From Tritrichomonas musculus (Eukaryota > Parabasalia > Tritrichomonadida > Tritrichomonadidae): a stretch of 64,000 nt of DNA. This document shows, piece by piece, positions 20,000-31,200 of this stretch; the first letter of the stretch is position 1, and each line of letters begins with the position of its first letter. Under the pieces are notes generated by a model. That model was not told the origin of the DNA. It made no database searches and saw only the letters and a program-made list of their open reading frames with translations. Position numbers and translations under genes: made by a program. The stretch is from NCBI GenBank assembly GCA_039105265.1, contig JAPFFF010000023.1:1612001-1676000 (forward strand). The letters are read 5' to 3'.

Positions 20000-21109
20000 A
20001 TGGATGAAAATGAAATTGATATACCTCAAGAATTTATATGCCCGATAACAATGCTTATTATGAAAGATCCTGTTATACTGCCCGATGGGCAAACATATGA
20101 ACGAGAAGCAATAAGTCAAGCGTTATCTATAAATCCAAAATCACCAATCACAAGGCAATCAATAAATATGAAACAGGCAGTTACTAATTATGCTCTCAAG
20201 AATTTAATAGAAAGATTTATTCAAGGGCATCCATCCGCGAGTTCTCAACAATATAATCCACAAAATTCATACCAGTCTCATCCAAATGATCCAGCTGCAA
20301 ATCACGATTCATACTACAGCGAAGAAGAAAATGAGCACGCCAGATTACCTCAAAATGCACAACCACCGGAAAGCGAATATTCATACTACAGCGAAGAAGA
20401 GCCAGTATTTACGGCAGCGCCAAATACGAGGAATCATCCAACTGAATCTGACTACTCTGCCTATACTGATGAAGAGCCAGTGCTTGCAAGTCCAATGTCA
20501 ACTGAGACAGAAAATTCATATTGCAGCGAAGATGACCCTGCATTAAGAGTAGTGAATCATCTAGCAGAAATTGTTTACGATGCGTCATTGCTTGCTAGAT
20601 GCCAGCACGCATGTCCACTGCCAACTGAGGCAGAAAGCTCATATTACAGCGAAGATGATCCCGTGCTTAGATCAGCGCAAGATTCGAGCAGCAGCACAGC
20701 AGCGTCTGATTATTCCATCTGCACTGATGATGAATCGCCACTTGTTCGTTACCAGCACGCGAGTCAGCAGCCAACTGAGACAGAGAACTCATATTACAGC
20801 GAAGATGAGGTGACATTTAGATCAGCGCAAAATTCGAGCAGCAGCCCAGCCGTGTCTGATTATTCCATCTGCACTGATGATGAATCGCCACTTGTTCGTT
20901 ACCAGCACGCGAGTCAGCAGCCAACTGAGACAGAGAACTCATATTACAGCGAAGATGAGGTGACATTTAGATCAGCGCAAAATTCGAGCAGCAGCCCAGC
21001 CGTGTCTGATTATTCCATCTGCACTGATGATGAATCGCCGCTTGTTCGTTACCAGCATTCAAGTCCAATGCCAACTGAGACAGAGAATTCATATTACAGT
21101 GACGAGTAA
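20000..21109 (+). CDS. U-box E3 ligase-like protein with acidic tandem repeats
   Basis: The 369-residue frame starts at ATG 20000. Residues about 9-78 form a U-box (IPQEFICPITMLIMKDPVIL, then DGQTYEREAISQAL, SPITRQ and NYALKNLIERF), the RING-like fold without zinc ligands that binds E2 enzymes. The rest is a low-complexity Ser/Tyr/Glu/Asp region with repeated SYYSEE(E/D) and YSICTDDES motifs, rich in acidic sites around Ser/Thr/Tyr that could be phosphorylated by CK2-like kinases. The last repeats are exact 150-bp copies. The protein likely acts as an E3 ligase in cytosol or nucleus; the repeats may be its substrate- or partner-binding tail. No ARM or WD repeats are present. Confidence 0.8.
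   Translation: MDENEIDIPQEFICPITMLIMKDPVILPDGQTYEREAISQALSINPKSPITRQSINMKQAVTNYALKNLIERFIQGHPSASSQQYNPQNSYQSHPNDPAANHDSYYSEEENEHARLPQNAQPPESEYSYYSEEEPVFTAAPNTRNHPTESDYSAYTDEEPVLASPMSTETENSYCSEDDPALRVVNHLAEIVYDASLLARCQHACPLPTEAESSYYSEDDPVLRSAQDSSSSTAASDYSICTDDESPLVRYQHASQQPTETENSYYSEDEVTFRSAQNSSSSPAVSDYSICTDDESPLVRYQHASQQPTETENSYYSEDEVTFRSAQNSSSSPAVSDYSICTDDESPLVRYQHSSPMPTETENSYYSDE
20705..21063 (+). repeat. 150-bp in-frame tandem repeat in U-box gene
   Basis: Units start at 20705, 20855 and 21005, exactly 150 bp apart (50 residues each, from SDYSICTDDESPLVRYQH to SSSSPAV or its end). The first two copies are almost identical at DNA level and the third is partial. Less similar, older units extend upstream to about 20310. 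Near identity points to very recent duplication or gene conversion. Confidence 0.85.
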
Positions 21110-21609
21110 CCTGTACATATAATATAAAATACGGAATCCTTATCCATTTATATGAAGAATAAAAATAAAATTCATTTGTTTTGAATGATGAAGAATGCGT
21201 TATGACGTTCATTAATTATTTTTATATTATTTTAAGAAAATATTCAATAAATACACAAAATTCAATAAGTACACAAAATTCAATAATCTTTACTTTTTGA
21301 GTCTAACATGAGAATGATTAAATTTGAATTTTGCATTTATTTTCTAGCCTTGTTTATTTATTAAATAACTGTGTAAAAAAGATATGAGTACCTTTAAATT
21401 TTTAAAAATGCCACAAATTAATAACCCATTTCAATTTTTATCATCTTATTTTTTTGAGTGGTAATTCAAATTTGAATTGTCGGAATTTTAAATTTTTCAA
21501 AAAACACTCAAAAGTTTAAAAATTTTTAAAAATTTTGCAAAATTTTTAAATTTTTAATGAAAGTAAAGAAATTTTACATAAAACATTAAAACATTTCATT
21601 ATTATATTA
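21110..21609. other. AT-rich intergenic region
   Basis: 500 nt between the U-box and Sel1 genes. It contains a short direct repeat (AATAAATACACAAAATTC and AATAAGTACACAAAATTC, near 21245-21285) and AAATTTTT tracts. No gene or RNA is seen. Confidence 0.5.
21596..21601 (+). promoter_or_regulatory. Initiator-like TCATTA of Sel1 gene
   Basis: ATTTCATTATT lies with its TCATTA 14 nt before the ATG at 21610, matching the trichomonad initiator and its usual distance from the start codon. Confidence 0.45.
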
Positions 21610-22560
21610 ATGAGTCAAGTTATGAGTGAAATAGAAAAAATGAAGAAAGAAGCAGATGAAGGCAACGTTGAATCAATGTTCAAATATGCACAAAAGTTAA
21701 AAAATGGAAATGGCGTCATGATCAACAAGAAAGAAGCTTCGATATACTTTAAAAAAGCTGCTGATTTAGGACATGAAAAATCAATCGTGGAATATGCCTA
21801 TATGTTATCATATGGGGAAGGAATCAAAGAAGACAAAGAAGAAGCATCAAAATATTTCAAAAAGAGTGCAGATTTGGGCAATGTTAGATCAATGCTTGAA
21901 TATGCAAGGATGAAAGAACACGGAGAAGGAATTGAAATAAATTTGGAAGAATCAGCAAAATATTGTAAGATGGCAGCCGACGAAGGAGATGTATTTGGAC
22001 AATTCAACTATGGTTCCAAATTAAGAAATGGTGAAGGAATTGAAATAAATATCGATGAGTCAATCAAGTATTTGAAAATGGCAGCAGACCAAGGATTTCC
22101 ATTTGCAATTTTCACTTTGGCATCGATGTATTCTAACGATGACGTAGACAATGCCAGCAAAGAAGAAGCTTTTAAATATGCAAAAATGGCCGCTGAAAAT
22201 GGGCACGTTCCATCTCTTTGCCAATATGGCAAAATGTTAAGAGATGGTGAAGGTGTCGAAAATGATGAAGAATCAGCAAAAGAATGCTTTTTGGCAGCAG
22301 CTAAAAATGGATATCCAGAAGGAATGCTTTTATATGCAGAAATGCTCGAAAAAAGTGGCAATAAAGAAGATATCAAAGAAGCTGCAAAATATTACAAAAT
22401 GTCAGCAGATAATGGAAATAAGAAAGCAATGCTTAGATATTCAAGCATGCTAAAAAACGGAGAAGGTGTAGAAATAAATGATTTGGAAAGCCAAAAATAT
22501 GCAGATATGGCATTTCAGAATAACGAACCACAAGTTGGCATTGAATGCTCAATTTGTTAA
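21610..22560 (+). CDS. Sel1-repeat protein
   Basis: This 316-residue protein consists almost entirely of about eight Sel1-like repeats of 35-38 residues (for example KYAQKLKNGNGVMINKKEAS and KYFKKSADLGNVRSMLEYAR), each a pair of antiparallel helices of the TPR superfamily. It starts at ATG 21610 and ends in IECSIC. There is no signal peptide and no kinase domain, unlike the Sel1 gene at 12.6 kb. Such proteins act as adaptors that hold complexes together; the specific partner is unknown. The repeats are diverged from one another, so no recent expansion is evident. Confidence 0.85.
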   Translation: MSQVMSEIEKMKKEADEGNVESMFKYAQKLKNGNGVMINKKEASIYFKKAADLGHEKSIVEYAYMLSYGEGIKEDKEEASKYFKKSADLGNVRSMLEYARMKEHGEGIEINLEESAKYCKMAADEGDVFGQFNYGSKLRNGEGIEINIDESIKYLKMAADQGFPFAIFTLASMYSNDDVDNASKEEAFKYAKMAAENGHVPSLCQYGKMLRDGEGVENDEESAKECFLAAAKNGYPEGMLLYAEMLEKSGNKEDIKEAAKYYKMSADNGNKKAMLRYSSMLKNGEGVEINDLESQKYADMAFQNNEPQVGIECSIC

Positions 22561-23779
22561 ATTATTTTTTGTGTTTTTTAAAATAATAATAAAGGATATA
22601 GATGATTTTTTTACAATGATGATTAAACCTTAATTTAATATAAAAACATGATGCAACATTCCAAAAAGTAAAAATGATGAGCTTGTTCTTTGTAATAAGG
22701 CACCTTTAAATATGTAGTAAGTAGTCCTTATTACAAAAATCCTTAGAGATCTAAATAAATATTATTTGAAATGTAGACAATAAAATGTGATCTTCTTCCC
22801 AAAATTTTTGGGACTAAAAGCAAATGTTGGTGTTTTTTTAATCATCATCTTATTTTTCCTCCTTTAAATATTTTTCTTATTATTATTTATCATCATCATC
22901 ATCATTTTCTTCTTCCTCCTATCAATTATACTCTTCAAACAGTTGAAATATTACATATATATCTAAAAAAATATGAATTACATTCCATTCTTGTTTAAAT
23001 AAAAAGAGAAAATATTTCTTAAGAACTTATTGGTTTTTCAGGAATGTCACACAATTATTTGTATATACATACAAATATTTATACGTTTTTTAATGAAATC
23101 CCCACAAAAATTCTAAGAATAGAACAATTTTTCAATACATTATACAATTTTTAATTTAGAAATAAAAATAATATATCTTTATAAAATATTTTATAATCAT
23201 TTTAAATACATTATATTAATAATATTTAATATGTATAAATATGAAAAACACATAATATATTAATAAAACTAATTTATAAATGTTTTTTAAATAATAAAGC
23301 AAAAAAGTCAGATATTAGTAATGATAATGCATTTAAAATTTGATAAAAATGTTTTTTATCGCCGAATTATTCTTAAAATATGAAATATGAAATATTGAGT
23401 TAATACACCATACTTATCGACATTAAAATACTTCTATCGCATATCAAAGTCTAAATAATGAAGTATTATCAGAAGAATCTCTATTTTAATTTTCAATCAT
23501 AACAACGCCAAATATATTTGAATTTATTATTTGTAAAAGCAAAATCAATCAAACAAACCTTTTTTTCTCGAGACCAAAACAATCTTGTTTAAATTTAATT
23601 TTAAAGGCAGGTTGAAATGGTTTAACCATATAAGTATAGAAAAAGTGAAATGCTTCTATTTTAGAAGCATTAATTTCAAGTTATAATGAGCTAAAATAAA
23701 TGTAAAAGCTGAAAATGAATAATAAAGACAGCTTGAAATGCAAAGAGTATTTTATTTTATAATAGTATAATAATATATT
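22561..23779. other. AT-rich intergenic region
   Basis: 1.2 kb without a recognisable gene. There are a TCATCATCATCATC microsatellite near 22890 and a near-perfect hairpin ATGCTTCTATTTTAGAAGCAT at about 23650. Nothing else is supported. Confidence 0.5.
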
Positions 23780-25805
23780 TTATTCATTATATTGCATCAT
23801 CATTTTTGTTTGCGCTAAAATTCTTTTTGGTGGCCTTGTTTCAAAAAATTTTATTATTTTTTGGGCTAAAGACCAAGTTGGACGTTGAGGTTGAATAGCA
23901 TTTTCTGATAATGAGTTGTATAATGTGAAAAAGAGTTCTGTAAGCAAGAACGCAAACCAAACATCGATAGAATAATGATTTTTAGACAAAATTATGTAAC
24001 ACATTGTAATCAGTGTAAAAGTAATTAGGAGAGTAATAGCTAGCCAATTGAATGGCCTTGGTAACGCGTATTCTATAACAGAACAAATAGTTCTTGATGC
24101 AAGCCAGAGCCACATAGTGTGCCCTGAAATTATTAAATCGCCGCATTGTGGTAATTTCAAAAACATTCCTAAGCCAAAAAGCCATGTCAGGGAAATTTTG
24201 ATTGGATTCCCTTTTTTAAACTGATTGATTATCTCAGGATCAGCACAAGGGCAGTTTGGAGCCCCTGCGCAAGGAGCAGGGAGAGAGGTTAGTAAAAATG
24301 ATATTGATCGAACTAAGCAAAGGGTAGAATAAATAAGCACAAAACGACGAACATTTAGATATTGTGGAACAGTTAAGACAGAAACAATTAGGAGAAAAAT
24401 TTGAATCAGGACAAGGATATTTGATATCTGAAATGAATCTGAATTTTTTCTAAGGTAATCAGCAACATAAAAATGCTCTTGAATTATATCAGGAAGAGGA
24501 TTGGCAATGGGTATTCGTTGAGCTGCTAGTCCATTTACTAATACCATTGTTAATACACCTATAGCAAGATAAATAGACAAGATGATATCTTGACGGGTCA
24601 AAGAAATCAAACTGAATGGATATGGCCAACTGATGAAAGGATCGAAAAATGAAGATTGACTAATTTGATCATCTGTCAACTGTATATTTAATGGTATAGC
24701 TTGATCTTGGTCTTCAATTTTAGTATCGGTTTGACTTGTATTAAGCCTAATTTGTGATAAAGAAGCTCGATGATTGCATGAAAAATATTTTGAAATGAAC
24801 TTCATAAAAGCAAAAGCGGCAATCATAAAAGCGAGGCAAAATATAAGATATTTTTCAAGTTTCATTGGAAAGAATTGTTTTATTACCCATATAAAGCTGA
24901 GTGGGATTTTAATTAAATATAAATAGGTGATATATTGATTCATTGAATCATCATAATATACATGATTTAGCATAGCAAAGAAAATTATAAAAATTGATAT
25001 AAGAGATGTGATTGAAACATAAATAATAGATTTTGCTGATGATGATATAAAAATTGATATAACATATGGAATCATAGCCTGGATCATTGGAAAACCCGTA
25101 ATAAAGCAATCAATTAAAAAATAATTATGCCTAATTTGGCAATTATCGTTTTTTCTTTTAATCTGATAAGAATTATATAAAAAACTACTTGAAACAACAG
25201 ACCAAGACCAAAAAATCATAGCAAATATAATTAAAAATAGTTGGCCTAAGTATATTTTCTTTGTTAATTCAACAAGATAGTATCCCATATAACATCCAAT
25301 AATATATCCTGGAAGTGGTAAAAGTAATCGTTGTAATATAATCCAAGGTTTTAGAAAATTCGAATCTAATGGCTCATTACCTTTTTTAATGATCAATACC
25401 AAATAAATGGAATATACAATTGATAAAAACACTAATAATAAGATACTACCAATAACAAAATAAGTGCTTGATTTGTTATTAAAAATTGATTGCGATATAC
25501 AGCAAACAGATATAAAATTAGTTATATATTTTGGTATCGAATCACTATTTTCACTTAATAGAAATGTTAATGTCGAAAGAACTGTAGTAAAAAGCATTTC
25601 AAGCATTTGTAGTAAGTAGAAAACAAAATAGGAATGAAATTCAACTTTTGAGAAGTAAGATTGAAACGAAGATATTAAACCATTTGAAGCAAGAAAATTG
25701 GAAGAACCATAATTTTGTTCATTTTGTTGTTCTACGCGCAAATAAGGATGGAAATTCAATATTGGAGGAAGAATAGATATTGTATAGATTAAAGCCCAAA
25801 TATGC
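23780..25805 (-). CDS. Sphingomyelin-synthase-like (PAP2_C) multi-pass membrane protein
   Basis: The open frame runs from just after a TGA at about 25806 to TAA at 23780, roughly 675 codons. Many hydrophobic segments are visible: about seven in an N-terminal half of unknown family, then a C-terminal half like sphingomyelin/phosphosphingolipid synthases. That half shows RSISFLLTSLPAP (the R..T.LP.P motif), CGDLIISGHT and NHYSIDVW. These supply the His-His-Asp catalytic triad (about H547, H595, D599, counting from the TTG codon at 25759). The family moves a phospho-headgroup from a phospholipid to ceramide in Golgi or plasma membrane. No ATG opens the frame: the first in-frame Met is about residue 52, inside a membrane segment, so a 5' exon or truncation is likely. 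The N-terminal half is much longer than in animal enzymes. Confidence 0.7.
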
Positions 25806-26471
25806 TTTCAAAAACAAAAAAATAAAAATATATAGAAACCAAAATATTTAAAGCATCTTAAAATCAGCATATATATTTCTTAAAAAAATATTAGCTTTTC
25901 TGTTTAAATTTAATCTTTTTGATTCAATAAGAAATAAAATATTAGTGATTTTATATTTCTCGTAATGCGTTTAATTTAATTGTGAAAATTGAGTAGTTTA
26001 TTTTGATCATTATAAAATAAAAAACAAAGTTTATATGCGTATGATGTTTAAATATGAAGTTAAATATCATATGATAAAACATTTTTTATATTATTTTGTT
26101 TACTAAAATATTATTTCTCATATAAAGTCATTTTTTAAAATATTATTTATATATATCTTTCGCCAGACTAAAAAATATAAGTCTAAAGTAAATATTTATA
26201 AGATATTTAGATATCTATCAGCAATCTCATGTATAATCCTTTTTGTTTTCTTAATGAAATATCTAATTATACACAAAACATTTTATAAAGCTAGGTTTTT
26301 AAGCTAATTTACAAAGTAAGGTACATTACATACTAGGCAAAGTTGTAAATGAAATATTGTATTATTCTGATCTCTCTTTTTTTTAATTATATGACCATTT
26401 ACAAACTCAAAATAATCAATTAAAATATTTTACAAAAATATAAGAAAGCATTTACCATTTCAGTATCTAGC
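25806..26471. other. AT-rich intergenic region
   Basis: No gene recognised. If the membrane protein gene has an upstream exon it should lie here on the minus strand, but no candidate with an ATG and a GTATGT donor was found. Confidence 0.4.
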
Positions 26472-27300
26472 TTGAAAAAAACATTGTTTTTCCGTCCAAT
26501 AATGATAAACCAATTTCAATTTAGAATTCAAATAATTATTTACAAAATTAAATTCCATGAAGATGAGTTCCTACTGCTCCTAGGGCAATATGGAATTAAA
26601 ATGAATCGATTTTTAACCAAATTTATTTCACCTTGTGCTTCATCCCTTCATTATTCTGATACAAAGATCAACTTACTCCTTTTAGACGAAGTTACTAATG
26701 AAAAAATAAATTTTAGACCAAAAATCAACGGAGAAATGCTTGGAAAACTTAAATCAATAACATTTGGCGAAAGTTTTGTTATTGATTCCAACAAGAGTCA
26801 AAAAATTCGAATATTATTACTTTTCCTTGAAAATCAAGAAACAAACCAAAGCTAACGAACTTTACTAAATTTTGGCCGAAGATACGAATATTGATGGTTG
26901 CATCGAACATTTTGAGTACATTCAATTTTTCAATTTTTTTTAATATCACAAAATCAAGTCCATTCATCTTTTCCATTGATAGCGATCAGCTAGTTGAATT
27001 CGTTTCGAGTCACCTTTTTGAAATTTAAAAAAAAAGAATTATTGAGATTGAGGGGTGAAGATTCACTTATGGAAGTCATCGAACAACTTTTTCAATGCAC
27101 AGAAAAAGTTGCCTCTTCAGAAAAAGTTTTGTTTAATGAACTTGTTGAGTTTTTGTTATTGAGTGAGAGCAAGTTCAACGAATTAGAAGAGAAAATTGAA
27201 GAATAGATGCCACATTCTACTTATCTGGCCAAATTCTTTTTAATTAATGTCATTTGTGAACTGGCAATTTGACAAATATTCTTGCTCATTTAACGGATGC
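26472..27300 (+). pseudogene. Decayed BTB-like family gene
   Basis: Three overlapping frames on the plus strand give helical, Leu/Phe/Glu-rich pieces. One piece (26472-26852) includes SITFGESFVIDSNKSQKIRI and LLLFLENQETNQ. A second (about 26875-27025) gives EHFEYIQFFNFFNITKSSPF and DQLVEFVSSHLFEI. The last (26994-27203) gives EDSLMEVIEQLFQCTEKVAS and a Glu-rich end. The order and the SSHLFE motif recall the BTB-like/BACK-like region of trichomonad F5/8-C and related proteins. There is no ATG at the start, and frame changes near 26860 and 27030 show decay. The family assignment is tentative. Confidence 0.4.
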
Positions 27301-27516
27301 CTTATTGTTTCAAGGTCAGAAATATAAGGAATAAAATTATGATAAATATGTCGGTGGTAATTCCTGAGATATAAAATCTTTGTAAATATTGCTTGGAAAA
27401 TGATTAATAATCCTAACATTTCCTGTGGAAAATGTGTTGCAAGTTCGATTTTTTGTACATAATTATTAGAATATACTCAAAACATCAGAAAGTTATTGAA
27501 AATTTGATACAATTTG

Positions 27517-27553
<37 letters not shown>

Positions 27554-28290
27554 ATTATAATATTGTTATTCCTAGATTTTGTACTTTTTTTCCAAATATT
27601 AGTGAACGAATTATTAAAGGTTTCACAAATTTTGTCTGTTGAATTTATATGGTTCCAATTAAACTCAATTTTTTCTTAAGATTGAAAAATAATCAAATAT
27701 AAGTGAGATGAGTCAAAAAAAAAAAAAAAAAAAAAAAAGTGATGGTGAAAATAAAAAGCAAAAAAGGCTAATGGAAAATTTGTACAAATCCAGTACGTTT
27801 AGTAACCGCAATTTTTTATTACATTCTCAAAGAATAAAATGACATGTTAAATAAAAAACGATTATTTTCATCCATTTCATATAGCATGTCATAATGTTTA
27901 TTATAATTGTAAAATAAGTGTCAAAAACAAACCTAGTCAATTAAAACTTTTTCAGAGATATGCAACTATTCAAATAATAAACGTTCTCTTATTCAAAAAA
28001 TAACGTACTGGATTTGTACCTTAATATTTTGTCAGTAATGATTTTTATTTTTTATGAATATTTAAATAGATTTTTTTGTTTCTGTCATTCAATAAATCGA
28101 ATTCAATTGATTATTTGAACGTTGGTTTCAAAAAGTGAACAAAAGTTGAATATAATTGAATTGCAACGAAAATTTTGGTCTTAAATTACTGTATGATTTC
28201 AAAATGTTGTGAAAGAATCATTTATAAAACAATCTATTTTCATTTTTTTTGTTAAAAAAATAAAAATAAACCCTAATCAAATAAATGGTC
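27301..28290. other. AT-rich intergenic region with poly-A tracts and small inverted-repeat element
   Basis: It holds poly-A runs at about 27521-27551 and 27717-27738 and the short inverted-repeat element at 27782-28019. No gene was recognised. Confidence 0.5.
27782..28019. mobile_element. Short inverted-repeat (MITE-like) element
   Basis: The left end GTACAAATCCAGTACGTT at 27782 reappears inverted at 28002-28019. The two 18-bp ends enclose about 200 bp with no coding potential. The target duplication is unclear; a TA duplication is possible but not demonstrable. Confidence 0.5.
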
Positions 28291-31200
28291 TTAAATTGCA
28301 ATTGAAGAATCGCCTTGTGTTGATGTTGTTGATTCATTCTTCTTCTTGATGACAAGGAAGTAAACAAGAAGAGCTATGATAGCTGCTACAACAACAACGC
28401 ATGCGATAACAATACCTGCAATTGCGCCGCCACTCAATTTATTCTTCTTTTTACCACTGTCATGAATTCTCTTTACCAATAAATCAACTTCTTTATCGGA
28501 AATATTATAGCAATTTTGATCACCAAAATCTTTTGTTTCGAATTTTGGAAGTAATTCCTGACATTTAATATAAAGATCATTTTGTTTTGTAGCATCATCA
28601 TTCTTAAATTGAGCAATATTTAATATTTCATCTTCAGCTGGGACTGGGATAGGGATTGTCGAATCAATATTATTAACTTTAACTGTTTTTGCTTTTGTAA
28701 AATCAGGGAAACAATTATTGACAACAATTGGGAAATGAGGTTCATGCATGGTTCGGTTATAATATATTGTGATTTCACTATTTTCATCAAATAATGTTGA
28801 ATTAGTTTCTAAGTTTATTTTTGAACGTAATCCTATGAAAATTTTATCAAGAGTGATATCAGATGGATAGAAATCAGCTCCTCTTTCAAGAACCAGATTG
28901 TCGCATGTTGTTGTATGATTTTCTTTTGAGCCTCCTGATAATTCATATCTACCTCCAAATACTTGAATTTGATCTAATAGCAATTTTGGAACTTGTGAAT
29001 CTATTGTGATTGGTCTGCCTGGTACGGGAATTATTTTCTTGATTTCAACTACACTATTTTCATTAAGATTATCGGTTGAACTAATTTTAACATTACCACC
29101 TCCTTTGATTTCCATGTTTTTACTATTTTGGGGAATAGCGATGTTACTTGATTGATCATCCAATTTAACAGTTAAGGTGGAGCTTGAAGATGAAATGATA
29201 TTCAGCGGTTCGTTTGAATTTCTGTCTTTAATTGTTAATTGGACAGATGTAAGATTAGGTTCAACTGAAATTGAGTTGTATGAGTTGTCAACTTGCATAA
29301 TATAATATGAAGTAAGATTTCCAGCTGATCCAACAATGTTAGCTGATTTGTTTACTGAATCATAATTAAACATAGTGTTATCAATTTGAATTACCTCTTC
29401 TTGTTTTGGTTCTGGGGGTGGTGTCATTGGAAGAACAATAGGAAGGCATACGCCATTAACCAATTCATGAGTTTCACTATTGCAAGTGCAACGACCGTCT
29501 TTATTTGGATAGGCTCTATATCCACTTTCTTCATCGCATTTTATGCATGTATTGTCAACGTTTGAGCATTGTAAGCAGCCTGGAACAACTGAGCAATTGT
29601 ATGGTTCATATTTAATGCATCGTTTTCCATCTGAACTTGGTACGTATTGAGCATTTTCAACTTTATTACAAGTATAACACTCATATTGTCCATCATGATA
29701 TGAGCATGATTTACAATTTTCAATGTGTTTGTCACATTCCAATAAAGTACAAACTCCATCAATTAGGCCGTATCCTGAATTGCAAATTATGCATTTGGTT
29801 GAATTCATACAATACATGCAGTTGGCTACATTGCCAGCGCATTCGGCTTCGCTATATGGCAGACAAAAATCATCCATTTGGAAGCCTCCGCAATAACATT
29901 CACCACCAGACAAAGTAAATCCTGTTTTACAACTCTTGCAATTAGAATGATCATCTTCAGAGCATTCTAAGCAATCTTCATCAATTTGCTTACAAAAATC
30001 AGAAGGAAGATCCTTTATTAATAAGCAAGCGGTTCCATCAGCATTAACGATGAAGCCTTCATCACAGTTATAGCAAGCAAGTACACCATCTGTTCTTTCA
30101 CACTTTGTACAGTTTTTGATTGATGAACAATCAGGAGGGCATTCGCTGTATTGATCAATGTATCCATGTTGGCATAATGAGCAAAATCCATTAGATAACC
30201 CATAACCTTGTTCACATTTTATACACATTGTACGTTTATTAGAATCACATGATTCACAATTTGTAACAGAAGGATCACAGGCTAGGATTTCGCAAATATC
30301 TCCTTTTAGTTCAAAGCCATAAATGCACGTAATGCATTTAGAAGGATTTCCTTGAGCACACTCTGCGCAATTATCAACTAAACATGTTGATGAGGTTTGT
30401 TCAACGCATATTTGTTGAGGGTTAAATTCATATCCAGTTTCACAACTAAGACATTTTGTTGTATCAGTAGAGTCGCATGTAGCACAGTGTGTATTATTTT
30501 GTTTGCAAGCGTTAGGATCAGGAGTTGGTTGTTCTTCATTTTCTGAAGATTGTTCTTCATTTTCTGAAGATTGTTCTTCATTTTCTGAAGATTGTTCTTC
30601 ATTTTCTGAAGATTGTTCAGGTGAAACATCACTTCCTTGTTCATCTGATAAAATTATTTCTGATGCTGATACAGTTCCTTTAAAATCTACACCATTACCT
30701 GTTACTGTTACCTTAAGACTTGAGCCAACTGGAGCATTATCTGGTATTTTGCATGTTTTGCTATTACCGCAAATAGAAGTATCAGGTACTTCAGATGCTG
30801 ATGATTGATCTCCTGGTACTTCAGGTCCTTCTGATCCTGCTGGTCCTTCTGATCCTGCTGGTCCCTCTGATCCTGCTGGTCCCTCTGATCCTGCTGGTCC
30901 CTCTGATCCTGCTGGTCCCTCTGATCCTGCTGGTCCCTCTGATCCTGCTGGTCCCTCTGATCCTGCTGGTCCCTCTGATCCTGCTGGTCCTTCTGATCCT
31001 GCTGGTCCTTCTGATCCTGCTGGTCCCTCTGATCCTTCTGGTCCCTCTGATCCATCAGATGCTAATAATTGACCTCCTGCACCATTGTCTGATGCAGGCG
31101 ATTGATCTTCTGATCCTTCTGATGCAGGTGATTGATCTTCTGATCCTTCTGATGCAGGTGATTGATCTTCTGATCCTTCTGATGCAGGTGATTGATCTTC

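Noticed and set aside
20286-20813. Open frames in the other plus-strand register of the U-box gene
   Set aside because: They arise from the tandem repeats; codon composition and domain support the U-box frame only.
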